From Streptomyces sp. NBC_01217 (GTDB lineage: Bacteria; Actinomycetota; Actinomycetes; Streptomycetales; Streptomycetaceae): 64,000 nt of DNA. The notes under the pieces were generated by a model. The model worked only from the letters and a program-made list of their open reading frames with translations, did not search any database and was not told where the DNA came from. Shown one piece after another: positions 24,490 to 32,679 of the stretch; positions within the stretch are counted from its first letter, which is position 1; each line of letters starts with the position of its first letter. The stretch is taken from contig NZ_CP108538.1 of NCBI RefSeq assembly GCF_035994185.1, forward strand, positions 3,938,501 to 4,002,500. Reading direction: 5' to 3'. The position numbers and the translations under genes were made by a program.

Positions 24490-25026
24490 ATGGAACGCCG
24501 CGCTTCGTCACCCGTACGGATCGAGCCCTGGTCGGACGCCGACCTGGAGCTGCTTCGCCGTGCCAACGCACCGGAGCTGATGGACCACCTGGGCGGTCCC
24601 GAGTCGGAGGAGCAGCTCATAACGCGTCACGAGCGCTATGTGGCGATGAGCGCGGACCGTACGGGCGCAGGAAGGATGTTCCGCATCGTCCTGGCCGACG
24701 GGGACGAGGCCGTGGGCACGATCGGCTTCTGGGAGCGGACCTGGCAGGGCCAGGAGGTGTACGAGACGGGGTGGGCCGTCCTCGCCGGACACCAGGGCCG
24801 GGGCATCGCGACGGCCGCCACGACGGCCGTCGCCGAACAGGCCCGCGCCGAGCACAAGCACCGCTATCTGCACGCCTATCCGTCCATCGACAACGGCGCG
24901 TCGAACGCGGTGTGCCGCAAGGCGGGCTTCACCCTGGTCGGCAAGTTCGACTTCGAGTACCCGCCCGGGCATGCGCTGCTGACCAACGACTGGCGGCTGG
25001 ACCTCGACCCGGACGCAGGACACTGA
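24490..25026 (+). CDS. GNAT family N-acetyltransferase
   Basis: A protein of 178 residues with the RimJ/RimL-type layout: IEPWSDADLELLRRAN at the N-terminus, VGTIGFWER (beta4), then the acetyl-CoA loop in VLAGHQGRGIATAA (Q/R-x-x-G-x-G/A) and PSIDNGASNAVCRKAGFTLVG near the C-terminus. The acceptor (amino group of a protein, antibiotic or small molecule) is unknown. ATG 24490 fits the family's usual N-terminus. It converges on the minus-strand GNAT gene 10 bases away. Confidence 0.9.
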   Translation: MERRASSPVRIEPWSDADLELLRRANAPELMDHLGGPESEEQLITRHERYVAMSADRTGAGRMFRIVLADGDEAVGTIGFWERTWQGQEVYETGWAVLAGHQGRGIATAATTAVAEQARAEHKHRYLHAYPSIDNGASNAVCRKAGFTLVGKFDFEYPPGHALLTNDWRLDLDPDAGH

Positions 25027-25036
25027 CCCCGGCCGT

Positions 25037-25474
25037 TCAGTCCAGGTCAAGGACCTTGTCGAAGTTGAACGCGACGATGCTCAGCCGCTCCCGCAGATAG
25101 AAGCGGTGGGCGTCGGTGCGCTGCGTGCCCGAGTCCAGGTTGAGGTGCAGACAGCCGGCCTCCCTGGCCCGCCCTTCGAGATGCCTGAGGAGCCGGCGGC
25201 CGACGCCGGTGGACCGGGCCCCTTCGGCGGTGACCAGGTCGTCGACGTACAGCATCCGGATCTGGCTGGTGTTGTCGACGATGCGCCACCCGGCCGCGCC
25301 CACGCAGGCGCCCTCCTCGTCGTAGGCGGCGCTGAACCGCAGCCCCTGTACGTACCCCTTCTCGTACACCTCCCGGAAGAGGTCCTCGGTGAGGTGCGGG
25401 CGCAGTTCGCGCAGGACGGGAAGCAGATCGGCGGCCAGTCGGGCATCACCGGGTTCGAGGTCGAGGATCTTCAT
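25037..25474 (-). CDS. GNAT family N-acetyltransferase
   Basis: A protein of 145 residues. The acetyl-CoA motif is LVTAEGARSTGVGRRLLRHL (residues about 80-99), followed by AGCLHLNLDSGTQRTDAHRFYL, the typical strand and helix after it. It resembles aminoglycoside- or small-amine-type acetyltransferases only at fold level. It is convergent with, and not closely similar to, the neighbouring GNAT. The upstream region 25475-25608 is shared divergently with the metallophosphoesterase. Confidence 0.9.
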   Translation of the reverse strand: MKILDLEPGDARLAADLLPVLRELRPHLTEDLFREVYEKGYVQGLRFSAAYDEEGACVGAAGWRIVDNTSQIRMLYVDDLVTAEGARSTGVGRRLLRHLEGRAREAGCLHLNLDSGTQRTDAHRFYLRERLSIVAFNFDKVLDLD

Positions 25475-25553
25475 GCGGGAACTGTAGGCGCCGGGGCCGT
25501 CCGGGCCCACGCCCGACCGCCCGGGTCTTGCGCGGGCTCCCCATCCATCGATC

Positions 25554-25580
25554 TAATGGTTGACAACAGCTCAACCATTA
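25554..25580. promoter_or_regulatory. Perfect inverted repeat, MarR-like operator
   Basis: TAATGGTTGA (25554-25563) is the exact reverse complement of TCAACCATTA (25571-25580) with a 7-base spacer. It is AT-rich for this genome and lies 28 bases ahead of the metallophosphoesterase start. The TTGA...TCAA core is typical of MarR-family operators. No MarR gene is adjacent. Confidence 0.6.
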
Positions 25581-25608
25581 AGTCTGCCGACCGACGGAGG
25601 ACAACCCG

Positions 25609-26400
25609 ATGCTGCTGGCGCACATCAGCGATCCGCATCTCGACGGCACCGACCGGGCCACGGACCGCGCCACCCGGGTGGTGGCGTACCTCAACTCCCT
25701 GACACGGCAGCCGGATGCGGTTCTGGTCACCGGCGACATCGCGGACCACGGCGCCCCCGAGGAGTACGAGGAGGCGGCCCGGCTGCTGGCCGGGCTCACC
25801 GCGCCCGCGCTCCCCTGCCCGGGCAATCACGACGACCGGAGCGCGTACCGCAAGGTCCTGCTGGCCGGCGAGCCGGACGACGGGGAGCACCCGACCGCCC
25901 CCGTCAACCGGCTTCACCACGTGGCCGGTTACGCCCTGCTGCTCTGCGACTCGACCATTCCCGGCGAGGACGCGGGCCGGTTCGACGACGAGACCCTGGA
26001 CTGGCTGGCCCGCACGCTCGACGACCTGGGCGACACCCCGGCGATCCCCGCGTTCCACCACCCCCCGGCCGCCGTTCACCACCCGTATCTGGACGCGACG
26101 AACCTGACGAACGCGGCCCGGTTCGCCGAGCTCCTCGCCGCCCGCTCCGTCGACGACGTCCCGGCGATCCTGACCGGACACGCGCACACCGCGATGGCGG
26201 CGACCTTCGCGGGGCGGCCCCTGCTCGTGGCGCCCGCAGTCGTGTCGACCCTGCGCCTGCCCTGGGAGAGCGGCGAGCGGCTGACCGACCCGGCGGCCCC
26301 GCCCGGGGTGGCCTTCCACGTCCTGGACGAGGGTGACCGGGGCGCGGGCGGGCAGAGCGCGGGCGGGCGCATCACCACGCACTACCGCGTCGTGCCGTAG
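25609..26400 (+). CDS. Calcineurin-like metallophosphoesterase (CpdA-type)
   Basis: A protein of 263 residues. The five metal motifs are all visible: DPH (Asp 8, His 10), GDIADHG, GNHDDR, HHPP and GHAHTA. The layout matches class III cyclic-nucleotide phosphodiesterases and related phosphoesterases; the substrate cannot be fixed. Expression is probably controlled through the inverted repeat at 25554-25580. Confidence 0.9.
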   Translation: MLLAHISDPHLDGTDRATDRATRVVAYLNSLTRQPDAVLVTGDIADHGAPEEYEEAARLLAGLTAPALPCPGNHDDRSAYRKVLLAGEPDDGEHPTAPVNRLHHVAGYALLLCDSTIPGEDAGRFDDETLDWLARTLDDLGDTPAIPAFHHPPAAVHHPYLDATNLTNAARFAELLAARSVDDVPAILTGHAHTAMAATFAGRPLLVAPAVVSTLRLPWESGERLTDPAAPPGVAFHVLDEGDRGAGGQSAGGRITTHYRVVP

Positions 26401-26489
26401 CCACGACCGGGCCCCGAATCCCCCGGCCGCCAAGCCCCGACCTCCGAATTGCCTGGCTGACGCACCCCGCGCGGTGACATCCTGGCCAG

Positions 26490-27254
26490 GTGAACGGACC
26501 GGAGATCCACCTCGAAGTCGACCCCGAGCTGCGGCTCTTCGTCGCCCATGATCGCCGCCGGGGGCGCTCGTCCGTGACCACCGACGGCTCCTCCACCCTC
26601 GGCCATGTCGTGGAGTCGCTCGGCATCCCGCTCACCGAGGCCGGACAGCTCCTGGTCGACGGCCGCCCCGTGCCCGTCTCACACATCCCGGGGGCGGGCG
26701 AACTGGTCGAGGTACGCGCCGTGGAACGCCCCCAGCGCGTCCCCGGCGCACCCCTGCGGTTCCTGCTCGACGTCCACCTCGGCACGCTCGCCCGGCGGCT
26801 GCGGCTGCTGGGTGTCGATGCGGCGTACGAGAGCGAGGACATCGGCGACGCCGCGCTGGCCGCCCGGTCGGCGCACGAGCGCCGCGTACTGCTCTCCCGG
26901 GACCGCGGGCTGCTGCACCGGCGGGAGATCTGGGCCGGGGCGTATGTCTACAGCGACCGCCCGGACGACCAACTGCGTGACGTGCTGGAGCGGTTCACCC
27001 CGCATCTGGCCCCCTGGACCAGGTGCACCGCCTGCAACGGCCCGCTGAAGGCAGCCGACAAGGACTCCGTCAGCGACCAGCTGGAGCACGGCACCCGGCG
27101 CTCGTACGACGTCTTCGCGCAGTGCACGCAGTGCGACCGCGTCTACTGGCGCGGCGCCCACCACAGCCACCTGGACGCGATCGTCGCAAAGGCGCTCCAC
27201 GGCTTCGCGCCCACTCCCCCGGAGCCGTCGAGCCCGTCCGGGGCCGGGGACTGA
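26490..27254 (+). CDS. Mut7-C RNase domain protein with N-terminal ubiquitin-like domain
   Basis: A protein of 254 residues. An N-terminal ubiquitin-like region (residues about 5-80, with VESLGIPLTEAGQLLVDGRPV) is fused to a Mut7-C PIN-like domain (FLLDVHLGTLARRLRLLGVDA, then LSRDRGLL). A zinc ribbon follows (RCTACNGP and QCTQCDRVYWRG). The conserved Asp of DVH and of SRDRG are the probable metal ligands of a nuclease. The family is predicted to be RNase-like, but its substrate is unknown. The start is GTG 26490. Confidence 0.88.
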   Translation: MNGPEIHLEVDPELRLFVAHDRRRGRSSVTTDGSSTLGHVVESLGIPLTEAGQLLVDGRPVPVSHIPGAGELVEVRAVERPQRVPGAPLRFLLDVHLGTLARRLRLLGVDAAYESEDIGDAALAARSAHERRVLLSRDRGLLHRREIWAGAYVYSDRPDDQLRDVLERFTPHLAPWTRCTACNGPLKAADKDSVSDQLEHGTRRSYDVFAQCTQCDRVYWRGAHHSHLDAIVAKALHGFAPTPPEPSSPSGAGD

Positions 27255-27294
27255 CGGCCTCCTCCCGCAACGCACCCACGGTCCCCCTGCGGGT

Positions 27295-27864
27295 CTACGG
27301 CCGCTCGGCGGTCAGATAGCGCTGGACGGTGGGCGCGAGCCAGGCGATCACGTCTTCACGCGACATCGAGACGGCGGGCTCGATCCGCAGGACGTAGCGC
27401 GCGAGCGCCATCCCCAGGATCTGCGAGGCGACGAGCGCCGCGCGGCGCGGGGCGTCGGCCGGGTCGGGGCAGAGCCCGGCCGCTATGGGACCGAGCTGCC
27501 CGGCGAAGACCGCCCGCACCCGCTCGGCGCCCGCGTCGTTGGTGACACCGACCCTGAGCAGGCCCGTGAGCACGTCGTCACCCTCCCAGCGGTCCAGGAA
27601 GTGCGCGACGAGCACGGCACCGATGTGCTTGCCCGGTATCGCCCCCAGCTCCGGCATCCGCAGGTCGATCACGGACGCGGCGGCGAACAGCCCCTCCTTG
27701 TTGCCGTAGTAGCGCATGACCATCGACGGATCGATGTTCGCGTCACGGGCGATGGCCCGGATCGTCGCGCGCTCGTACCCGTCGGCGGCGAACCGCTCGC
27801 GCGCGGCCTCAAGGATCGCGGCCTTGGTGGCGTCCGAGCGGCGGGGGGCGGGCTTCGTCGTCAT
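27295..27864 (-). CDS. TetR family transcriptional regulator
   Basis: A protein of 189 residues. The helix-turn-helix occupies residues about 12-58 (ATKAAILEAARERFAADG; IRAIARDANIDPSMVMRYYGNKEGLF). The C-terminus resembles the TetR_C group with ILGMALARYVLRIEP. It is divergent from the FAD monooxygenase across 125 bases that contain four repeated operator boxes, so it should repress both genes until a ligand, perhaps the monooxygenase substrate, binds. Confidence 0.94.
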   Translation of the reverse strand: MTTKPAPRRSDATKAAILEAARERFAADGYERATIRAIARDANIDPSMVMRYYGNKEGLFAAASVIDLRMPELGAIPGKHIGAVLVAHFLDRWEGDDVLTGLLRVGVTNDAGAERVRAVFAGQLGPIAAGLCPDPADAPRRAALVASQILGMALARYVLRIEPAVSMSREDVIAWLAPTVQRYLTAERP

Positions 27865-27865
27865 G

Positions 27866-27893
27866 CCAACAATTGTAGGCCAACGAGTGTTGA
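27866..27893. promoter_or_regulatory. TetR operator pair A
   Basis: Two tandem 14-base boxes, CCAACAATTGTAGG (27866-27879) and CCAACGAGTGTTGA (27880-27893), abut without spacing. The first begins 2 bases ahead of the TetR start codon, consistent with autorepression. Confidence 0.7.
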
Positions 27894-27921
27894 CATGCCA
27901 GTCCGGGCGGAGCTACCGTTG

Positions 27922-27949
27922 CCAACAAGTGTTGACCAACGCTTGTTGG
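27922..27949. promoter_or_regulatory. TetR operator pair B
   Basis: Two tandem boxes, CCAACAAGTGTTGA (27922-27935) and CCAACGCTTGTTGG (27936-27949), the second a perfect CCAAC-N4-GTTGG dyad. A longer perfect inverted repeat also joins TGCCAACAAG (27920-27929) to CTTGTTGGCA (27942-27951). The site is 41 bases before the monooxygenase start. Confidence 0.75.
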
Positions 27950-27989
27950 CACGAAAGTGACCGCTGACGAACGGGCCCAGGAGGCAGCC

Positions 27990-29459
27990 ATGACCACCAC
28001 CCCGAGCACCACACCCGGCACCAGCACCGACACCGTCGACGTACTCGTCGTGGGCGCGGGCCCCACCGGCCTGCTGCTCGCGGGCGACCTCGCCGCCCAG
28101 GGCCTCTCGGTCGCACTCGTGGAGCGCCGGCCGCACGAGACCAGCAACATGACGCGCGCCTTCGCCGTACACGCCCGCACGCTCGAACTGCTCGACACCC
28201 GCGGCCTGGCGGACGAGCTGGTCAAGACGGGCAGGCCCGTCTCCGCCCTGCGCTTCTTCGACAAGCTCTCGCTCGACCTCTCCCGGCTGCACACCCGCTT
28301 CCCTTTCGTGCTGATCACCCCGCAGTACGAGGTGGAGCGCCTCCTGGAGCGCCGCGCCCACGCCACGGGTGTCCGCTTCCGGTACGGCACGGAGCTGACC
28401 GCGCTCCACCAGAGCGCCGAATCGGACACCGTCACCGCCGAACTGCGCGAGGCGGACGGCCGCCGGACCACGCTCGGCGCCCGCTACCTCGTCGGTACCG
28501 ACGGAGTGCACAGCCGAGTGCGCCGGACACTGGGCCTCCCCTTCCCCGGCAAATCCGTGATCCGGTCGATAGTCCTCGCCGACGTCCGGCTCACCGAGGA
28601 GCCCCCCGGCCTCCTGACGGTCAACGGCGTGGGGGACGCCTTCGCCTTCATCGTCCCCTTCGGCGACGGCTGGTACCGCGCGATGGGCTGGAACCGCGCA
28701 CACCAGGCCGCCGACAGCGACCCCGTCGACCTCGACGAACTGCGCGAGATCACCCGCCGCGCCCTCGGCACCGACTACGGCATGCGCGAGGCGCGCTGGA
28801 TCTCCCGCTTCCACAGCGACGAGCGCCAGGTGCCCGCCTACCGCACCGGCCGGGTCTTCCTCGCCGGGGACGCCGCCCACGTCCACTCCCCCGCGGGCGG
28901 CCAGGGCATGAACACCGGCCTCCAGGACGCCGCCAACCTCTCCTGGAAGCTCGCCGCCGTACTGCGCGGACAGACGGCCGCCCCGGAGGCGCTGCTCGAC
29001 AGCTACCAGACGGAACGGCACCCGGTCGGCACAATGGTGCTCCGCTCCAGCGGCGCACTCGTCCGCCTCGCCATGGCCCACACCCCGCCCCAGCGGACCG
29101 TCAGGACACTCGCAGCCAAGGCGCTGTCCACGATCCGGCCCGCCTCCGACAAGGCCATCGGGCTGGTCTCCGGCCTCTCGATCGCCTACGCGGCCCCGCG
29201 CGGAGCCCACCCCCTCACCGCGAAGCGCGCCCCCGACCTGAGCCTGCGGGAGGGCCGCCTCCACCAACTGCTGCGCGGCGGCACGTTCGTCCTCGTCACC
29301 CCCGCCGACACCGCCGCTCCGGCATCACCGACGCCACTGGTGCACGCCCACTGGAAGGGCGACCGCACGACCGCCCTGCTCGTCCGCCCCGACGGCTACA
29401 TCGCCTGGGCGAGCGACCACGCCGACCCGGCGGCCCTGCGGGCCGCACTCACCCGATGA
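27990..29459 (+). CDS. FAD-dependent aromatic monooxygenase
   Basis: A protein of 489 residues of the class A (PHBH/pentachlorophenol hydroxylase/polyketide hydroxylase) group. FAD contacts are DVLVVGAGPTGLLLAGDLA (GxGxxG), the DG motif YLVGTDGVHSRVRR and the second FAD motif RVFLAGDAAHVHSPAGGQGMN. The C-terminal thioredoxin-like region is present. It hydroxylates an aromatic substrate with NAD(P)H and O2; the substrate is unknown. ATG 27990 has AGGAGG five bases ahead. It is predicted to be induced through the divergent TetR gene. Confidence 0.9.
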   Translation: MTTTPSTTPGTSTDTVDVLVVGAGPTGLLLAGDLAAQGLSVALVERRPHETSNMTRAFAVHARTLELLDTRGLADELVKTGRPVSALRFFDKLSLDLSRLHTRFPFVLITPQYEVERLLERRAHATGVRFRYGTELTALHQSAESDTVTAELREADGRRTTLGARYLVGTDGVHSRVRRTLGLPFPGKSVIRSIVLADVRLTEEPPGLLTVNGVGDAFAFIVPFGDGWYRAMGWNRAHQAADSDPVDLDELREITRRALGTDYGMREARWISRFHSDERQVPAYRTGRVFLAGDAAHVHSPAGGQGMNTGLQDAANLSWKLAAVLRGQTAAPEALLDSYQTERHPVGTMVLRSSGALVRLAMAHTPPQRTVRTLAAKALSTIRPASDKAIGLVSGLSIAYAAPRGAHPLTAKRAPDLSLREGRLHQLLRGGTFVLVTPADTAAPASPTPLVHAHWKGDRTTALLVRPDGYIAWASDHADPAALRAALTR

Positions 29460-29499
29460 GCACCCGCCCCGATGAGCACCCGCCCGACACCCGCAAGGC

Positions 29500-30009
29500 T
29501 CAGAACACGTACTCGTCCCCGGTGGCCGGAGCCAGCACCTCGTGCTCGTTGTTCTTCGGGTTCCGGTCGGTCGCCCCGCCGTTCCACAGGGTGTCGATCC
29601 GCACGACGACCTCGTCCGGCCGCCCCGCAAGCTGCAGTTCGAGGGCGAGCTGCTGCCCCTCCGCCGCGTCCGCGCGCAGCGCACCCGTCCGGCACAGCAC
29701 GGTTTGCCGGTCGGACTGGAGACAGCCCTCGGAAAGCTCCTGCCGCCCGGAGAGCGACGTCGACGTACGCACCCGCACGGTCACACCGGTCAGGTCCGAC
29801 GGGCCGCGGTTCTTGCTCTGCACCCAGACCCCGAGCCCCGTGCCCCACAACGAGACATGCCCGTGGTGCGACACATCCGCCTCGGGCGCGATCCCCCCGG
29901 CCCCGGGTGCGGCCGCAATCGCAGCCGGGCTCCCCATCCCCACCACCACGATCAAGGCCGTCGCGGCGGCGGCGAACAGCACCGGCACAGCTCTACGTGT
30001 CACTACCAT
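29500..30009 (-). CDS. Secreted protein of unknown function
   Basis: A protein of 169 residues with a signal peptide ([21 protein letters not shown], cleavage after AIAAA about residue 33). The mature part reads like an immunoglobulin-type (DUF11/CARDB-like) beta sandwich: [31 protein letters not shown], and two cysteines ([11 protein letters not shown]) that may pair. It stands alone on the minus strand, convergent with the monooxygenase and divergent from ynfA. The role is unknown. Confidence 0.72.
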   Translation of the reverse strand: MVVTRRAVPVLFAAAATALIVVVGMGSPAAIAAAPGAGGIAPEADVSHHGHVSLWGTGLGVWVQSKNRGPSDLTGVTVRVRTSTSLSGRQELSEGCLQSDRQTVLCRTGALRADAAEGQQLALELQLAGRPDEVVVRIDTLWNGGATDRNPKNNEHEVLAPATGDEYVF

Positions 30010-30099
30010 GCCCCGAAGATACAGATCACCCCGAATTATCCGTATTTACCCACCGGTTCGGCGCGTCTCCCCTCTCATGGCCCATGGCACGCTGCTTCC

Positions 30100-30435
30100 A
30101 TGGTCATCGCCCGCTCTGCCGTTCTGTTCGTCATCGCCGCGCTCTTCGAGATCGGCGGCGCCTGGCTCGTCTGGCAGGGCGTGCGGGAGAACCGGGGCTG
30201 GATCTGGATCGGCGCGGGCGTCGTCGCACTGGGTGCCTACGGCCTCGTCGCCACGCTCCAGCCGGACGGCGAGTTCGGCCGCATCCTCGCCGCGTACGGC
30301 GGTGTCTTCGTCGCGGGATCGATCGCCTGGGGCATGGTCGCCGACGGCTACCGCCCCGACCGCTGGGACGTCACCGGCGCGCTGGTCTGCCTGGCCGGCA
30401 TGGCCGTGATCATGTACGCCCCGCGCGGCCACTGA
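30100..30435 (+). CDS. YnfA/UPF0060 family membrane protein
   Basis: A protein of 111 residues with four predicted helices, the usual size and topology of YnfA. Family marks are [17 protein letters not shown] near the start, [22 protein letters not shown] in the middle and [20 protein letters not shown] at the end. YnfA resembles small-multidrug-resistance transporters, and efflux has been shown for some members. It lies 55 bases upstream of the SDR gene on the same strand. Confidence 0.92.
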   Translation: MVIARSAVLFVIAALFEIGGAWLVWQGVRENRGWIWIGAGVVALGAYGLVATLQPDGEFGRILAAYGGVFVAGSIAWGMVADGYRPDRWDVTGALVCLAGMAVIMYAPRGH

Positions 30436-30489
30436 CCGCGAGCCTGCCTATCCTGACCCCGTACCGATCAGCTGCCCGAGGAGCCCGTC

Positions 30490-31251
30490 ATGGCCGCCAT
30501 CCCGATCGCCGTCATCACCGGGGCGAGCAGCGGCATCGGCGCCGCGACCGCCCGCCGGCTGGCCGCCGCCGGCTACCGCGTCGTCCTGACCGCCCGCCGC
30601 AAGGACCGCATCGAGGCGCTCGCCGCCGAGATCAACGAGGCGGGCCACCAGGCGACGGCCTACGCCCTGGATGTCACCGACCGCACTGCGGTGGACGAGT
30701 TCGCCACGGCGTTCCGGACCCTCGCCGTCCTCGTCAACAACGCGGGCGGTGCACTCGGCGCCGACCCCGTCGCCACCGGTGACCCGGCCGACTGGCGCCA
30801 GATGTACGAGACGAACGTCATCGGCACGCTCAACGTCACCCAGGCCCTGCTCCCCGCCCTCACCGAGAGCGGCGACGGCACCATCGTGATCCTCTCCTCC
30901 ACCGCGGGCCTCGCCACCTACGAGGGCGGCGGCGGCTACGTGGCCGCCAAGCACGGCGAACACGTCCTGGCCGAGACCCTCCGCCTGGAGATCGTCGGCA
31001 CCCCGGTCCGCGTCATCGAGGTCGCCCCCGGCATGGTCAAGACGGAGGAGTTCGCCACGACCCGCTTCCGCGGCGACACCGAGAAGGCAGCCAAGGTGTA
31101 CGCGGGCGTCGAGGCCCCCCTCACCGCCGACGACGTGGCCGACACCATCACCTGGGCCGTCACCCGCCCCAGCCACGTGAACATCGACCTCCTGGTGGTC
31201 CGCCCCCGCGCCCAGGCCTCCAACGCCAAGGTCCACCGCACCACCACCTGA
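30490..31251 (+). CDS. Short-chain dehydrogenase/reductase
   Basis: A protein of 253 residues of the classical SDR family. The cofactor site is TGASSGIGAATARRLA (residues about 12-27) with Arg in TARRKD favouring NADP(H). NNAGG, the catalytic Ser in ILSSTAG and YVAAKHGE (the Tyr-x-x-x-Lys pair) are intact. It is closest in pattern to the YdfG/serine-3-dehydrogenase group. GAGGAG precedes the ATG. A strong bidirectional hairpin follows its stop. Confidence 0.93.
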   Translation: MAAIPIAVITGASSGIGAATARRLAAAGYRVVLTARRKDRIEALAAEINEAGHQATAYALDVTDRTAVDEFATAFRTLAVLVNNAGGALGADPVATGDPADWRQMYETNVIGTLNVTQALLPALTESGDGTIVILSSTAGLATYEGGGGYVAAKHGEHVLAETLRLEIVGTPVRVIEVAPGMVKTEEFATTRFRGDTEKAAKVYAGVEAPLTADDVADTITWAVTRPSHVNIDLLVVRPRAQASNAKVHRTTT

Positions 31252-31263
31252 GACGGGACAAGA

Positions 31264-31300
31264 AGGGGTCCCGGACGCACCACCCGCGTCCGGGACCCCT
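31264..31300. terminator. Bidirectional hairpin between SDR and rtcB
   Basis: AGGGGTCCCGGACGC (31264-31278) pairs perfectly with GCGTCCGGGACCCCT (31286-31300), a 15-base stem with a 7-base loop. It sits between two convergent stops (31251 and 31325). Confidence 0.8.
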
Positions 31301-31324
31301 CCGCTCAGCCGCGCGTGAAGAACC

Positions 31325-32518
31325 TCAGCCCTTCACACACACCACCTGCTTGAGCTTGGCGACGACCTCCACCAGGTCCCGCTGCTGCTCGATGACCTGC
31401 TCGATCGGCTTGTACGCGGCCGGAATCTCATCCACGACACCGGAGTCCTTACGGCACTCCACGCCCCGCGTCTGGTCCTCCAGGTCCCGCGTCGAGAAGC
31501 GCCGCTTCGCGGCGTTGCGGCTCATCTTCCGCCCGGCGCCGTGCGAGGCCGAGTTGAAGGACTTCTCGTTCCCGAGACCCTTCACGATGTACGAGCCGGT
31601 CCCCATCGAGCCCGGGATGATCCCGAAGTCCCCGGAGCCCGCCCGGATCGCGCCCTTCCGCGTGACCAGCAGGTCCATGCCCTCGTACCGCTCCTCCGCC
31701 ACATAGTTGTGGTGGCAGGAGATGACCGGCTCGAAGGTCACCTTGGCCCTCTTGAACTCCTTGCGGACCACGTTCTGGAAGAGCGCCATCATGATCGCGC
31801 GGTTGTGCTTCGCGTACTCCTGCGCCCAGAACAGGTCGTTCCGGTAGGCCGCCATCTGCGGGGTGTCGGCGATGAACACCGCCAGGTCGCGGTCGACCAG
31901 GTCCTGGTTGTGCGGCAGCTGCTGCGCCTGCCCGATGTGGAAGTCGGCCAGTTCCTTGCCGATGTTCCGCGATCCGGAGTGCAGCATCAGCCAGACCGAA
32001 CCCGACTCGTCGAGGCAGAACTCGATGAAGTGGTTTCCCGATCCCAGCGTTCCCATCTGCTTCGTGGCACGTTCCTGACGGAACTTGACCGCATCGGCCA
32101 CTCCGTCGAACCGTCCCCAGAAGTCGTCCCAGCCCGGCGCCCGGAAGCCGTACAGCCGGTCCGGGTCCACGGCCTCGCCATGCATGCCGCGGCCCACCGG
32201 AATGGCCTGCTCGATCTTCGACCGCAGCCGGGACAGGTCGCCCGGCAGATCATTGGCCGTGAGGGACGTCTTCACCGCGGACATTCCGCAGCCGATGTCC
32301 ACACCGACCGCCGCCGGGCAGACCGCACCGTGCATCGCGATCACCGAGCCGACCGTCGCGCCCTTGCCGAAGTGGACGTCCGGCATGACGGCGAGCCCCT
32401 TGATCCAGGGCAGGGTGGCCACGTTGCGCAGCTGCTGCATCGCGCCGTCCTCGACCGAGGCCGGGTCGGCCCACATCCGGATCGGGACCTTCGCTCCCGG
32501 CACCTCTACATACGACAT
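31325..32518 (-). CDS. rtcB: RtcB-type RNA ligase
   Basis: A protein of 397 residues. It joins RNA ends bearing 2',3'-cyclic phosphate or 3'-phosphate to 5'-OH, using GTP and Mn. Active-site marks are MPDVHFGKGATVGSV, GVDIGCGMSAVK (Asp 75, Cys 78), GSGNHFIEF, SCHHNYVAEE, and the guanylylated-His loop SASHGAGRKMSRNAAKR. No rtcA or rtcR gene is alongside, so it is a stand-alone repair or processing enzyme here. ATG 32518 gives the canonical family N-terminus MSYVEVPGAKVPIRMW. Confidence 0.95.
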   Translation of the reverse strand: MSYVEVPGAKVPIRMWADPASVEDGAMQQLRNVATLPWIKGLAVMPDVHFGKGATVGSVIAMHGAVCPAAVGVDIGCGMSAVKTSLTANDLPGDLSRLRSKIEQAIPVGRGMHGEAVDPDRLYGFRAPGWDDFWGRFDGVADAVKFRQERATKQMGTLGSGNHFIEFCLDESGSVWLMLHSGSRNIGKELADFHIGQAQQLPHNQDLVDRDLAVFIADTPQMAAYRNDLFWAQEYAKHNRAIMMALFQNVVRKEFKRAKVTFEPVISCHHNYVAEERYEGMDLLVTRKGAIRAGSGDFGIIPGSMGTGSYIVKGLGNEKSFNSASHGAGRKMSRNAAKRRFSTRDLEDQTRGVECRKDSGVVDEIPAAYKPIEQVIEQQRDLVEVVAKLKQVVCVKG

Positions 32519-32579
32519 ATTTCCTCGATACCCCCGAAAAGCCTGAAAGCGCAAAACCGGTGCCAAGGTCGACAAATAA

Positions 32580-32593
32580 GCCGGTCGACCGGC
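32580..32593. promoter_or_regulatory. 14-bp perfect palindrome between rtcB and the DUF3558 gene
   Basis: GCCGGTCGACCGGC is self-complementary and lies in the 161-base divergent region, about 60 bases from the rtcB start and 87 from the other. It could be an operator for either gene. Confidence 0.35.
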
Positions 32594-32679
32594 ATTCACA
32601 GCGGCGCGTGCGATACACATTGTGTCCACCGGTCGCCATCGAGCGACAACCGTTTTTCGCACGAAGGGAGCCCAGGACC

